Shown: positions 35,988 through 45,115, numbered from the stretch's first letter. The stretch is 64,000 nucleotides of DNA from Leptolyngbya sp. 'hensonii' (GCF_001939115.1 NZ_MQTZ01000041.1:124001-188000); one strand, 5' to 3'. The notes: generated by a model not told the origin, from the sequence alone. Made by a program: numbers and translations.

Positions 35988-36845
35988 CTAATGCCTGCGA
36001 GGTTTCACAAAACTCTTTGATTGTGTTACTTGAATAATTGGAGTTTCGGGGTTTTTAAGATCAATGTAAGCAATTCGACTGGAGTCAAAATGCTGGGGTA
36101 ACTTTCTCATCCGCTCAATTACATTCAATTGCTGAGCAAAAATAGCACTGTAGGGACCCAGATGATACGTCCCAACTTCAGTTTTAAGAATGAGATTGGC
36201 AGAATCACGCCAGTCAATCTCAAGAATCTTAACGGAACTGCGGCTGATCAGGCGATATAAACTGGACCAGTAAGGGGTATAAGCCTCGCTCATGCCAATG
36301 ACTTTCAAAGACGGCAGCTTGAAAGCTTTGTCAATGGAAGAATAGCTATCAAAGGGCATCCACTTTCCATTTTCGTCTAGCAAGCCAGCATTGAATGTCT
36401 TGGGGGCTTGAGTGGGTTGGGCTGCGCGACGGGGAGCGAGTTTGGCGGGAACAGTCACGGCTACAGGCAGGCGCTCTCTGACTTGAACCATCATTTTGGG
36501 CGGGATCAACTGCCTGGTAACGGTTACAGAACGGATGGGAGCAGCGGCTTCCAGCTTTTCAGCTAAAGCTTGGGGCTGTACTTGGAGCAAGGATTGAGGG
36601 TAAGACAGGGGTAGTAAGGCCAGAATTGCTTTGGTTGAGAGGAAGCGATTGCCCTTAATTTCCACCTGTTCTGGGGTCGCAATAACCCAGCCGGGCAAGG
36701 TAAGAACCCAGGCTAATCCAGCAGATAAACTGCTGACAGCAATCATTTGCCAGACAGCCTGAAAATTCCTCAGGCGGCGTTGATTTCGAAGTTGCTTTCT
36801 TCGCTGGATCAAGTCAGTGTGAGAGACAGATAAAAACTCAGTCAT
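35988..36845 (-). CDS. ftsQ: Cell division protein FtsQ/DivIB
   Basis: 285 residues: a basic cytosolic N terminus (LIQRRKQLRNQRRLRNF), one membrane helix (about 33-52), and a POTRA domain (VEIKGNRFLSTKAILALLP, IRSVTVTRQLIPPKMMVQVRERLPVAV). FtsQ links the FtsZ ring to the septal peptidoglycan machinery. It sits before ftsZ as in most cyanobacteria. Confidence 0.9.
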   Translation of the reverse strand: MTEFLSVSHTDLIQRRKQLRNQRRLRNFQAVWQMIAVSSLSAGLAWVLTLPGWVIATPEQVEIKGNRFLSTKAILALLPLSYPQSLLQVQPQALAEKLEAAAPIRSVTVTRQLIPPKMMVQVRERLPVAVTVPAKLAPRRAAQPTQAPKTFNAGLLDENGKWMPFDSYSSIDKAFKLPSLKVIGMSEAYTPYWSSLYRLISRSSVKILEIDWRDSANLILKTEVGTYHLGPYSAIFAQQLNVIERMRKLPQHFDSSRIAYIDLKNPETPIIQVTQSKSFVKPRRH

Positions 36846-36874
36846 GGATACCTGCTACAGCCAAAACAAAAAAC

Positions 36875-36906
36875 TATGACCCCGCTTAAATTATGACCCC
36901 GCTTAA
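36875..36906. repeat. Direct repeat upstream of ftsQ
   Basis: TATGACCCCGCTTAA occurs twice, at 36875-36889 and 36892-36906, with a 17-base period, about 30 bases upstream of the ftsQ start. Two equal 15-bp copies in this position could be a regulator-binding site or a short duplication. Confidence 0.75.
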
Positions 36907-36940
36907 TTTTGTTTCAGTTAAGCCCCAGAAACCAGAAAAG

Positions 36941-37363
36941 TCAAGCAATTAGACGCTGTTTTTCCCGTTGCAAGTACTGTTGCCACCGACTGGCCAGTTC
37001 TATGTCACTGAACGGAACCTGCACTGCCGATCGAGAATCTGCAAAGGTGAACTCGATCGCAATTTGCCCTTTCTGGTGAGAAGCGGATGGGGACTCGACC
37101 CGCTCACCTCCTCTCAGCAGGCGGATGTCCTGTACCTGTTTCAGGGAAAAGGTTTGCAGGTCGATCGGTCCGGTCCGGGTTGGCTGGCCCCAGGTCAGTT
37201 CACTATCAACCTGCCCCAATACTGCATAGATATCGTATTTGGCCTTCTGAAAATTTTTGGCCCAGGCTTGATAAGCCTCGACTTTCTGGTATTCGTTCCA
37301 ACCGGCCCAGGCTAGCCAGAGAAAAACCCCCAACAGGGGCAGCCAGAGCAGACCTCTTTCCAT
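36941..37363 (-). CDS. Small membrane-anchored protein, unknown
   Basis: 140 residues with a single N-terminal membrane helix (LLWLPLLGVFLWLAWAGW) and a helical then beta-rich C-terminal part (IEFTFADSRSAVQVPF). No family recognised. It is upstream of ftsQ on the same strand; whether it belongs to the cell-division operon is unknown. Confidence 0.6.
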   Translation of the reverse strand: MERGLLWLPLLGVFLWLAWAGWNEYQKVEAYQAWAKNFQKAKYDIYAVLGQVDSELTWGQPTRTGPIDLQTFSLKQVQDIRLLRGGERVESPSASHQKGQIAIEFTFADSRSAVQVPFSDIELASRWQQYLQREKQRLIA

Positions 37364-37464
37364 TTCTATCCGTAGAGTAACTGTAGTTAATCATCAAATC
37401 CTGATTATCCCCAGAAATATCCCCCATGCGCTATCGTTGAGCAAACCGATCTGGCATCAGGCAT

Positions 37465-39243
37465 ATGAGAAAGCTGTTAATTCTGGGCCTTTTCCTGCTG
37501 GGATTATTGTTGGCACTCGCGAACTTTGAAGGACTGGCTACCCAGGGCACCTACGATTCGATCGTGGTGGATCTGAGGGAACAGGGAACTGCTGCTCAGG
37601 TACAGGAGCAGATTCAGTCTCTAGTGCGTCAGTATGGAGCCAGGCCTAACAGCGAATTCTCAGACGCCGATCACGTTTACATCCTCCCAGGCAATGCCCA
37701 GACTCTGAAACAACTGAAGCGCTCCAGCCTGTCCCAGGCAGCCGAATTCATTGAGCCTAACTATGTGTATCGGGCCACGGAAATGCCCAATGATCCCGAT
37801 TATGGGAAGCAGTGGAATTTCCGCAGTATCAATGTCGAGCCAGCCTGGGAAGAAACAAAGGGATCTGGGGTAACGGTAGCTGTGATTGACACTGGTATCA
37901 GTCAAGTTCCGGATCTGAAGGAAACAAAATTTGTCAAGGGCTATGATTTCGTTAACGATCGGGTAGACGCCTCTGATGACAATGGTCATGGCACCCACGT
38001 CGCCGGGACGATCGCCCAATCCACCAACAACGGCTTTGGCGTGGCCGGGATCGCTCACGAGGCCAACCTGATGCCCCTGAAAGTTCTGGGTGCCAGTGGG
38101 GGTGGCACCATTTCTGATATCGCTGAAGCCATTCGCTATGCCGCCGATAACGGGGCTGATGTGATCAATATGAGCCTGGGTGGTGGAGGGGAGAGTGGGC
38201 TGATGCAGGAGGCGATCGACTATGCCCACAGCAAGGGCTTGGTGATTGTTGGAGCGGCTGGGAATGAAGGGCAGAACTCTGCTTCCTATCCGGCTCGCTA
38301 TCCCCGTGTGATTGGGGTGGCGGCGCTCAATGCTGCTGGGGAAAAAACACCCTACTCCAACTATGGGGCTGGAGTGGATATTTCGGCTCCTGGTGGGGAT
38401 ACCTCCAACGGTGGTGAAGTCGGGGGAATTCTGCAGAACACCATCGACCCCGCAACGGGAGAAAGTATCTTTGCCGCCTACCAGGGTACCAGCATGGCCG
38501 CTCCCCATGTGGCCGCTGTGGCCGCTCTGGTAAAAGCGGTGGGTGTCCAGGAGCCCGATCGGGTCCTGGAGGTTCTGAAACAATCGGCCCGACCTGTACA
38601 GGATGACCTGATGAACTATTACGGTGCGGGTCATCTGGATGCGGCTGCTGCTGTCAAACTAGCTCTGAAAGGGCAACTCAACTTCCGAGACTTCTTCCGC
38701 TGGCTGCGGGACAATGGCTACCTCAATCCTCGCTTCTGGATTGATGGTGGGCTTCCAGGTCTGTTACCCAAGCTGGCCATGATGCTGGGTTCCTATTTAC
38801 TGGCCTGGTTCCTGCGGAACTATTTTCCCTTTGCCTGGAGTTGGCCTCTGGCTGGGGGGCTGGTGGCAGGCAGTTCTGGACTGTTTTTCCTGCAAGGAAT
38901 TTACATTTTTGACCTGCCCCAATGGCCATTCCGGGTTCTGGGAAGCTCGATTCCAGAGCTGGGTACGGCTATCCAGGGCAACCCAGCTCTGAATCCCCTG
39001 TTTGCCAGTGTGCTCATTCCCCTGGGATTGATCTTGTTGCTGTTGGGTCATGGCCAATGGAAGTGGTTTGCGATCGGCTCCAGTCTAGGCATCGCCGCCT
39101 GTCTAGCCGTATCCGCAGTGACTTCCCCACAGGTGCTCTGGCTGGGAGAAGGCTGGTTGGCCCGTTCTTTCCTGATTGGGAATGCTCTGCTCTGTTATGG
39201 ATTGGCCCATCTCGCCAGTAAACCGGAGGCACAGCGGGTATGA
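37465..39243 (+). CDS. Subtilisin-like serine protease (S8) with C-terminal membrane domain
   Basis: 592 residues. A hydrophobic N terminus (1-22), a propeptide/inhibitor-like region (about 30-105) with FIEPNYVYR, then the S8 catalytic domain with Asp142 (AVIDTGIS), His175 (NGHGTHVAG), oxyanion Asn267 and Ser343 (GTSMAAPH). After residue 410 come about five membrane helices with charged and aromatic loops. The membrane tail is unusual for a subtilase. A protease facing the periplasm or thylakoid lumen, anchored in the membrane, is inferred. Confidence 0.92.
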   Translation: MRKLLILGLFLLGLLLALANFEGLATQGTYDSIVVDLREQGTAAQVQEQIQSLVRQYGARPNSEFSDADHVYILPGNAQTLKQLKRSSLSQAAEFIEPNYVYRATEMPNDPDYGKQWNFRSINVEPAWEETKGSGVTVAVIDTGISQVPDLKETKFVKGYDFVNDRVDASDDNGHGTHVAGTIAQSTNNGFGVAGIAHEANLMPLKVLGASGGGTISDIAEAIRYAADNGADVINMSLGGGGESGLMQEAIDYAHSKGLVIVGAAGNEGQNSASYPARYPRVIGVAALNAAGEKTPYSNYGAGVDISAPGGDTSNGGEVGGILQNTIDPATGESIFAAYQGTSMAAPHVAAVAALVKAVGVQEPDRVLEVLKQSARPVQDDLMNYYGAGHLDAAAAVKLALKGQLNFRDFFRWLRDNGYLNPRFWIDGGLPGLLPKLAMMLGSYLLAWFLRNYFPFAWSWPLAGGLVAGSSGLFFLQGIYIFDLPQWPFRVLGSSIPELGTAIQGNPALNPLFASVLIPLGLILLLLGHGQWKWFAIGSSLGIAACLAVSAVTSPQVLWLGEGWLARSFLIGNALLCYGLAHLASKPEAQRV

Positions 39244-39461
39244 GTTTAACCGTCACAGGCAAAGTAGAAAAGAAGGGTTTCGGGCCTGGCACCTGGGCCC
39301 TGGTCAGCGAATCGGGCCAGACTTATGAACTTCATAATCCACCCCAAGAAATGCTCAAAGCTGGCCAGCAGGTCAAGGTAGAAGGGGAAATCCTCAAGAA
39401 TGTGATGACCTTCGCCATGATTGGCCCAGTGTTGCAGGTGAACCATTACGAATTAAGGTAA
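39240..39461 (+). CDS. Small beta-rich (OB-fold-like) protein
   Basis: 73 residues: LTVTGKVEKKGFGPGTWALVSESGQTYEL and VKVEGEILKNVMTFAMIGPVL read as a five-strand OB-type barrel. The ATG overlaps the protease stop by 4 bases (ATGA), so it is translationally coupled. A small accessory or regulator of the protease is possible. No name assigned. Confidence 0.7.
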   Translation: MSLTVTGKVEKKGFGPGTWALVSESGQTYELHNPPQEMLKAGQQVKVEGEILKNVMTFAMIGPVLQVNHYELR

Positions 39462-39474
39462 TCGCTAAAATCCA

Positions 39475-39675
39475 TCAACCATCGGGGAATTGCCAGCACA
39501 GGAGATGTTCCACGTTTTCACTGCCGCAGGCGCAGGGTTCCGGTTTGGAAGCGACCCATTCCCAATCGCACTGCCGACAATGGCAGAGAACATTGTGGCG
39601 GTTGGCCTCCGCCAGTCGGAGCTGCCACTCCGCCAATTCTGCCTGACTTAAGGGAGTGTCACCTTCATTCGTCAT
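39475..39675 (-). CDS. Small zinc-ribbon protein
   Basis: 66 residues from the ATG at 39675 (MTNEGDTPL). Cys pattern CHCRQC and CACGSENVEHLLC suggests a zinc ribbon. Starts 11 bases inside the end of the Uma2 gene. Function unknown. Confidence 0.6.
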   Translation of the reverse strand: MTNEGDTPLSQAELAEWQLRLAEANRHNVLCHCRQCDWEWVASKPEPCACGSENVEHLLCWQFPDG

Positions 39676-40483
39676 CTGGATCAATCCCCAAAGCCCTTAA
39701 TCGTTCGGCCAGACGATCGGCCCGTTGTTGCTCCTGGTCAGCCCGTTGCCGTTCCTGGTCGGCCCGTTGTTGTTCCTGGTCGGCCCGTTGTTGTTCCAGA
39801 CTTAACCGTTCACTGTCCGTGGCGATCCAATCTCCTGCGGCATCGTACCAGCGCAGCCAGAGGCGCTCCAGTCCCTGATAGCGTCCCTGCCACAATCCCA
39901 GCCCCATATTCAAGTCCGGCAACCAGAGACGATCGTCCGGCAATTCCAGGGGCTGATAGTGAGCCTGGTTCAGACTAAACGCCCGCAGTCGATCGGTATA
40001 ACGGTCGAAGACGACGTAATAGGGAATTCGCAGAATTTGCTCATACACCTGCCATTTGGTGGGTGGATCAGGGTTAGCCCGCTCCGTTTGCCCCAGGTCT
40101 TCCCGTTCGGTTCCTGGCGACAGCAACTCTACCGCAATAAAGGGGCTGACTCCCTCCTGCCAGATCACATAACTCAAGCGTAAATCCCGGTTTTCATGCA
40201 GGCGAGGAACCCCGATCACGGCAAACCAATCCGGTCGCTTATACCAGAGTGGATGGCGGACATCGTAATACAAATTGAGATCGCTGGCGGTAAAAATCCG
40301 ATCAGCCGCATAATCTTGCAGGCGAAATGTGGCACTCAGAAGTTGGGGTTGCCAATCGTGGAACTCGTCAGGCAAGCCAGGTTCCTCCGGATTTTCGCTG
40401 GGCAAGTCATACATGGTCGGCAGAACTTCCCAGGCCGGTCGGGGGGGATCAGTTTGCTCAACCGGAAAGTGAAATGGCTGCAT
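39665..40483 (-). CDS. Uma2 family (DUF820) nuclease with C-terminal heptad-like repeat
   Basis: 272 residues. The PD-(D/E)XK-type Uma2 core shows DLNLYYDVRHPLWYKRPDWFAV, PFIAVELLSPGTEREDLG and VYEQILRIPYYVVFD. The C terminus carries a near-perfect 7-residue repeat (EQQRADQ, four copies) followed by ADRLAERLRALG, expected to form a coiled coil, encoded by a 21-bp DNA repeat near 39715-39800. Uma2 proteins are abundant in cyanobacteria and of uncertain role. Confidence 0.88.
   Translation of the reverse strand: MQPFHFPVEQTDPPRPAWEVLPTMYDLPSENPEEPGLPDEFHDWQPQLLSATFRLQDYAADRIFTASDLNLYYDVRHPLWYKRPDWFAVIGVPRLHENRDLRLSYVIWQEGVSPFIAVELLSPGTEREDLGQTERANPDPPTKWQVYEQILRIPYYVVFDRYTDRLRAFSLNQAHYQPLELPDDRLWLPDLNMGLGLWQGRYQGLERLWLRWYDAAGDWIATDSERLSLEQQRADQEQQRADQERQRADQEQQRADRLAERLRALGIDPDDE
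39716..39798. repeat. 21-bp coding repeat in the Uma2 gene
   Basis: About four units built on CCCGTTGTTGTTCCTGGTCGG (on the plus strand) encode EQQRADQ repeats on the minus strand. Units differ by single bases (GCTCC, GCCGTTCC, GTTCC), so the array has aged slightly. Copy-number changes would shorten or lengthen the coiled coil in frame. Confidence 0.8.
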
Positions 40484-40542
40484 CAGCAATACCTGTGGAG
40501 AAAACAGGGATAATCCAATACTAACGTATTAGCCATCAGACT

Positions 40543-43083
40543 TTACCAGCCCACCATAATTTTCCAGAACAGGGAGCCGATCGCCACGGTGGCCAGATGC
40601 TGGGGCAGCAGACGCAGAATTGATTGACGGGCAATATTCTGGGTCAGAATGATGCTCAGCCAGACCGAGACAATCAGGGTTACTCCCTGCAGAAATGCAA
40701 TTACCACAGGATCGGCGATCGTCACCAGATGCAGGCCGCCTGTATAGCCAAAAGTCGCCAGCGTCACCGGGATCACCCGGCCCGCCTCGGATAGCCCTAA
40801 CGGTAGATAGTGGGCCAGACTGCCCCCTAGCACCAGAGGTAGATACCCATAGGCCAGCTCTATGAAAGGACGGGGTTTGACCGTCCCGCCCCGCCCGATT
40901 CTCCCTGACAGGCCCATGATGCCATAGGCGATTCCAGCGATCGCCCCCGGCACCAACAGCGCTAGGAGCGACGATCCGGCATGACCAGCAAAGGTATCCA
41001 GGGACAACGAGAGATGAAACTGGGTGGCAATTTCGGGCAGGCGGTGAAGCAGTACCGCCCCAAACAATAGGAACAGCAGGGCTACCTCGTCCGATCGGGG
41101 AACATGGGTCGTCCACAATTCAATCCCCGGTGGCCGCAGGTTCAGTTCTACCGATCGGTGGGGACAGGCTTTGAGACAGGTCATGCACAGGACACAATCC
41201 CGATTGTCCTCCAACTGGGCGGGGTGGGAGTAGAGGGGACAGCCCTCGGTTTCCTGCCCCTCTCCCTTTTGGGGTCCCCCTTTGTAGCACTGGTAGGTGG
41301 TGCAGGTCGCCACGCAAATTCCCTGTTGTGCTCGCAATTCTGTCATGGAGAGTTTGGCGAACAGCCCATTCATGCCGCCGATTGGGCAGAGATAGCGACA
41401 CCAGAACCGTCGCTCAAACAGGAGGGAGCAGATCACTGCCCCAGCCGTAATCAGCAACAGCAAGCAAGCGGAAAGATAGGCCGTATTCTCCAGATCCCAG
41501 AGTTCTTCCCAGAGCAGGATCAGGGTAAACAGCCCAAACAAGAACCAGCCCCCGATCCGATCGGCCGCCTGGCGAGGCCAACGACCCAACTGACGGGGAT
41601 AAATCCAGAGGGACAACTTTTGTGCCAGTTCACCGTAGATCATGAACGGGCAAACCGAACACCAGAGCCGCCCAACGAAGGGAAATGCCAGCAAGATCCC
41701 TGGCCACCACCAGGCCCAGAAGAAGTTCAGAGCAATATTGCGATCGCGGGTCTGGGGTCCCAGAAATAGCAGGACGACCACGATCGCAAAGACCGCTAGG
41801 GTGAACCCGTAGTTGATCCGATCGGGCCACCAGGCGCTCCGCAGAAACTGCCGCAGCCAGGGATACACATTCAACAGGTTGACCCGGAAACGCCGCTTCC
41901 GGGGGCTGTTAGACCAGAGCACTTCCTCGGTTAACTCAGAGTCTCCCTCGAGCTGTACGATCGCCCGCTCAATCAGGCTCTGGAGCTCGGCAATATTCCC
42001 CGGAAAATCGTAGCTCTGGAGGCTGCGAATAGCCTCTGGAGTGACGCGGGGCTTGGGCAGATGGCGAGCCTGACAATAAAGACTGATGTAGTACTGCACC
42101 TGGGCTTCAATATCTGCTTTGCGGACCCGCAGCGGAGGGACCTTAACCTCATGCCCCACCAGCTTCCGTTGTGGCAGACTCTTCTCTGACACCATTAAGA
42201 TGCGGGCCTGACAGGGGAGCGATTGGGGAGGCTGCTCTCCCTCTCGACTGATAGGCGTAAATACTCCAGTTTTCAACAGGTTGCACAGTTTTTCCTCTAG
42301 AGCTGGTGACAAATCCTGAATATTGTTCAACAGCAGAGTTCCCAGGCCCAACCATTCGATTAAGCCAGGTTTGCCACCAGCCCGTCCAAACAGCTCTGCA
42401 CCGCTGGCCTGGAGGGTATTACAGTTGATTTTAATCATGGGCTGGTGCCGATCGGCTGACCCAAAATGGATCAGGGCCGCCGTATTATCCTTTTCCAGCC
42501 CTGGTTCTCCGAAAATTAGGACTGGCTTTCGATCGCGGGTCGCTTTCTTGATGTCCTGACGCAGGCGAACGGCATAACGACTGGTCCCCACGATGCCCCG
42601 CCTCACCTTATTGACCAGGTAAGGTCGCAGGGCTGCCTGCCGTTCCTGTTCGTACACCATTTGGGCGGTCACCTGATCCAGCTCAGCCGCCAGTTGGCGG
42701 GAAACAGTGCGGGTGATTTCTGGATACTGATTCACCAGAATTAGAAACGCCTCTTTCGGGATGGTCCAGAGTACCCCCTGCTCCAGGGTAATCACCGTTT
42801 GGCGGGTCACCTCCTCCAGGATCAGTTCTTTCAAATGCAAGACGGTTCCTGGCAGGAGGCCGAGAGCTGTGGCTGGCCCTGTCTTGCTGGTGCGGTAACT
42901 TTCCAGATATCCTTCCCGCAGGATGTAGAGAGCTGGGGGAAAGGTGTCTTCCAGGATCAGGCGACGATTCTCCTGGAACGGTTCCTCCACAATGGCAGCG
43001 GCGATAGCGCCCAGAACCTCATCCGATAAAGCCCCCAGGGTGGTGTGCTGTTTCAGCCATTGGATGCGATCGGTCTGGGTCAT
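40543..43083 (-). CDS. cNMP-domain/degenerate sigma-54-type AAA+/polyferredoxin fusion
   Basis: 846 residues. About 10-150: a cNMP-binding-like domain (LYILREGYLESYRTSKTG, but no clear Arg-Ala cassette). About 165-400: a sigma-54-activator-type AAA+ fold (GTSRYAVRLRQDIKKA, Walker A GEPGLEKDN with K198, ELFGR, FPGNIAELQSLIERA), but the GAFTGA loop is missing and Walker B is LLLNNIQDL (N253, N254). No helix-turn-helix follows. About 430-600: membrane helices with CSVCP and CRYLCP, then Cys clusters and a CVLCMTCLKACPH [4Fe-4S] site, of NapH/NosR type. The end (about 665-846) has further membrane helices. It looks like a sensor coupled to a membrane electron-transfer module. Confidence 0.85.
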   Translation of the reverse strand: MTQTDRIQWLKQHTTLGALSDEVLGAIAAAIVEEPFQENRRLILEDTFPPALYILREGYLESYRTSKTGPATALGLLPGTVLHLKELILEEVTRQTVITLEQGVLWTIPKEAFLILVNQYPEITRTVSRQLAAELDQVTAQMVYEQERQAALRPYLVNKVRRGIVGTSRYAVRLRQDIKKATRDRKPVLIFGEPGLEKDNTAALIHFGSADRHQPMIKINCNTLQASGAELFGRAGGKPGLIEWLGLGTLLLNNIQDLSPALEEKLCNLLKTGVFTPISREGEQPPQSLPCQARILMVSEKSLPQRKLVGHEVKVPPLRVRKADIEAQVQYYISLYCQARHLPKPRVTPEAIRSLQSYDFPGNIAELQSLIERAIVQLEGDSELTEEVLWSNSPRKRRFRVNLLNVYPWLRQFLRSAWWPDRINYGFTLAVFAIVVVLLFLGPQTRDRNIALNFFWAWWWPGILLAFPFVGRLWCSVCPFMIYGELAQKLSLWIYPRQLGRWPRQAADRIGGWFLFGLFTLILLWEELWDLENTAYLSACLLLLITAGAVICSLLFERRFWCRYLCPIGGMNGLFAKLSMTELRAQQGICVATCTTYQCYKGGPQKGEGQETEGCPLYSHPAQLEDNRDCVLCMTCLKACPHRSVELNLRPPGIELWTTHVPRSDEVALLFLLFGAVLLHRLPEIATQFHLSLSLDTFAGHAGSSLLALLVPGAIAGIAYGIMGLSGRIGRGGTVKPRPFIELAYGYLPLVLGGSLAHYLPLGLSEAGRVIPVTLATFGYTGGLHLVTIADPVVIAFLQGVTLIVSVWLSIILTQNIARQSILRLLPQHLATVAIGSLFWKIMVGW

Positions 43084-43101
43084 AAAACCTTGCTCCTAAG
43101 A

Positions 43102-43773
43102 TTAGGGGTCCCCCCATGAGAATCCAGTTTGGAGGGCTGCAGCCAGGGCAATCGCACGGGGATAGATGCGATGTTCCTGCACCTGAATGCGAGACTGCAG
43201 GGTGGTAGGGTTATCCCCTGGCAAAATCGGGACTGCCGCCTGCATCAGAATGGGGCCGCTATCCATTTCCAGGGTAACAATGTGGACGGTACAACCGGCA
43301 ACTTTTACCCCAGCCTTAAGGGCTTGCTCAACCGCATGGATGCCGGGAAAACTGGGGAGCAGGCTGGGATGAATATTGAGGATGCGATCGGGAAAGGCCT
43401 CGATCAGAGCATGGGTCACTAGGCGCATCCAGCCCGCCATAATCACCCACTCCACACCAAATTGGCGTAAGGTCACTGCAATTTTCAGATCCAACTCTTC
43501 TCTGGTTGCAAAGTCTCGATGGTTCAAAAGCACGGCTGGAATGTTGAGTCGGGCTGCCCGGGCAGCGGCTTTGGCCTCTGGATTGTTGTAAATCAGAACT
43601 TGAATTTGGGCATGCAAGCGGCCATCGGCGATCGTCTGGGCGATCGTTTCAAAGTTTGAACCACTGCCTGAAGCCATCACTCCCAACTGCAGCGGTGGGC
43701 CAGATTGCAAATGGTTTCGTAAGGACTCCGGGGGAATATCGGGCGAGATGAAGCCGAAGGTGGGGTCAACCAT
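43102..43773 (-). CDS. purN: Phosphoribosylglycinamide formyltransferase
   Basis: 223 residues. The N-terminal core GVMASGSGSNFETIAQTI, then the catalytic ILNIHPSLLPSFPG (Asn-His) and TVHIVTLEMDSGPI with the catalytic Asp are intact. PurN uses 10-formyl-THF to formylate GAR in purine synthesis. A 30-residue N-terminal extension precedes the conserved core. Its first 8 bases overlap the end of the protein-kinase gene, so it is translated from the same message. Confidence 0.95.
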   Translation of the reverse strand: MVDPTFGFISPDIPPESLRNHLQSGPPLQLGVMASGSGSNFETIAQTIADGRLHAQIQVLIYNNPEAKAAARAARLNIPAVLLNHRDFATREELDLKIAVTLRQFGVEWVIMAGWMRLVTHALIEAFPDRILNIHPSLLPSFPGIHAVEQALKAGVKVAGCTVHIVTLEMDSGPILMQAAVPILPGDNPTTLQSRIQVQEHRIYPRAIALAAALQTGFSWGDP

Positions 43774-45115
43774 AGGTTCTCAACCAGTTCTGAATCTCCT
43801 GAACCAGCCAGTTTACCTCATCTTCCGACAGATATCCGCCGAACATGTATTTTCCCCGCACTGTCTGCAGGGCGACCAGACGAAACGAGGATGGCAGCAA
43901 GAGGATGGGAGAGACCCTCTGGTGGGAAAGGGCATGCATGTGGCAGGACACAGACTCAATCTCTGCCGTATCCCCGACCCGTTCGTAGACTGAGAACCCA
44001 AATAAGGTGCGGAGAATGCGGAAAGTATCTGGGGTCAAGGTAATGGACTGGGCTACGGTGGCAGCCCCCAGAAAGCCCAGGACGATTGGCCCCAGTAAGA
44101 CGAACAGCACCAGCAGAAAGAGTGATCGGAAGATCAGCGTGTCAGCCACCAGAGCGATCGCGCCCAAAATGGCCATGGACACCACCACATCAAGCAGAGA
44201 AAGGCCTTGCAGACGTGCTGGGATTTCGATCCACAGGCGATCGCAGGACTTCTGGAGACTAATGGGCGTACCTTCAGGGGCAGCCAGGGAAAAGAAAGCT
44301 CCCCGTCGTTGCGTCAAGGGTTCACCTTTTTCCAGCATATCTAGGGCCTCGCGGGCTGTTTTGAAGCGTCGTTCTACAGCAGGTTCCGTCAGGGTGATCA
44401 CCCAGTCTACAAAGCTGGGACTGGCACTGGTGTAATTCCAGAAGGCGATTCGCATCTCCTCCTGGGGCAGTTCAGCGGGGGGCAGACCTGTCATCAGGTG
44501 AATCAGGGTGGCTCCCAGGGCATAGAGGTCGGACGCCGGGACAGCCTGCCCTCCAAACTGTTCGATCGGGGTGTAGCCGTATGTTCCCACCACCGTAACT
44601 GTCCTGGCACCCGCAGCCAACCGATCCTGAACCGCCCCAAAATCCACCAGATAAATCTGTCCGTCTTCTCCCAGGATCAAATTTCCCGGCTTAATATCCC
44701 GGTGCAGTACCGGCGGATTCAATTCATGCAGATAAATCAGAATATCCAGAATCTGGATGGTAATCTGGCGAATCTCCGATTCGGTAAAGCGCTCTCCCTG
44801 ATGTAGCAACTCTGCCAGAGATTGGCCGGGAACGTACTCCTGCACCAGCCCCAACCAGAACAGGCTATCATCCAGGGAGAAGTGACCCCGATACCGGGGA
44901 ATACGAGGATGGTCCAGGGCCTGAAGAATCTGGATCTCCCGTTCAAATAGCCTGAAATCCTGCCACTGCACCCCTGCCCCTAGAACCAGGAGTTTGAGCA
45001 CAACTGGGTCTTCTGTCTCCAGATCCTCAGCCAGCCAGGTTTGCCGACTGGCATTATCCCCCAGTAGGGCCTTGAGCTGGTAACGATCCTGCAGGATTTG
45101 GTCAGGTTGTAGCAT
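43766..45115 (-). CDS. Ser/Thr protein kinase with C-terminal membrane helices
   Basis: 449 residues. The kinase domain (about 11-265) has VVLKLLVL (ATP Lys), LHRDIKPGNLIL (catalytic), VDFGAVQ (DFG) and YGYTPIEQF in the activation region. The glycine-rich loop is partly degraded (LLGDNASRQTW). Two membrane helices lie about 310-360, followed by an extra 90-residue cytosolic or lumenal domain. It is flanked by mnmA (1-base overlap) and purN (8-base overlap) on the same strand. The linkage with these housekeeping genes is noted in findings. Confidence 0.93.
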   Translation of the reverse strand: MLQPDQILQDRYQLKALLGDNASRQTWLAEDLETEDPVVLKLLVLGAGVQWQDFRLFEREIQILQALDHPRIPRYRGHFSLDDSLFWLGLVQEYVPGQSLAELLHQGERFTESEIRQITIQILDILIYLHELNPPVLHRDIKPGNLILGEDGQIYLVDFGAVQDRLAAGARTVTVVGTYGYTPIEQFGGQAVPASDLYALGATLIHLMTGLPPAELPQEEMRIAFWNYTSASPSFVDWVITLTEPAVERRFKTAREALDMLEKGEPLTQRRGAFFSLAAPEGTPISLQKSCDRLWIEIPARLQGLSLLDVVVSMAILGAIALVADTLIFRSLFLLVLFVLLGPIVLGFLGAATVAQSITLTPDTFRILRTLFGFSVYERVGDTAEIESVSCHMHALSHQRVSPILLLPSSFRLVALQTVRGKYMFGGYLSEDEVNWLVQEIQNWLRTYG

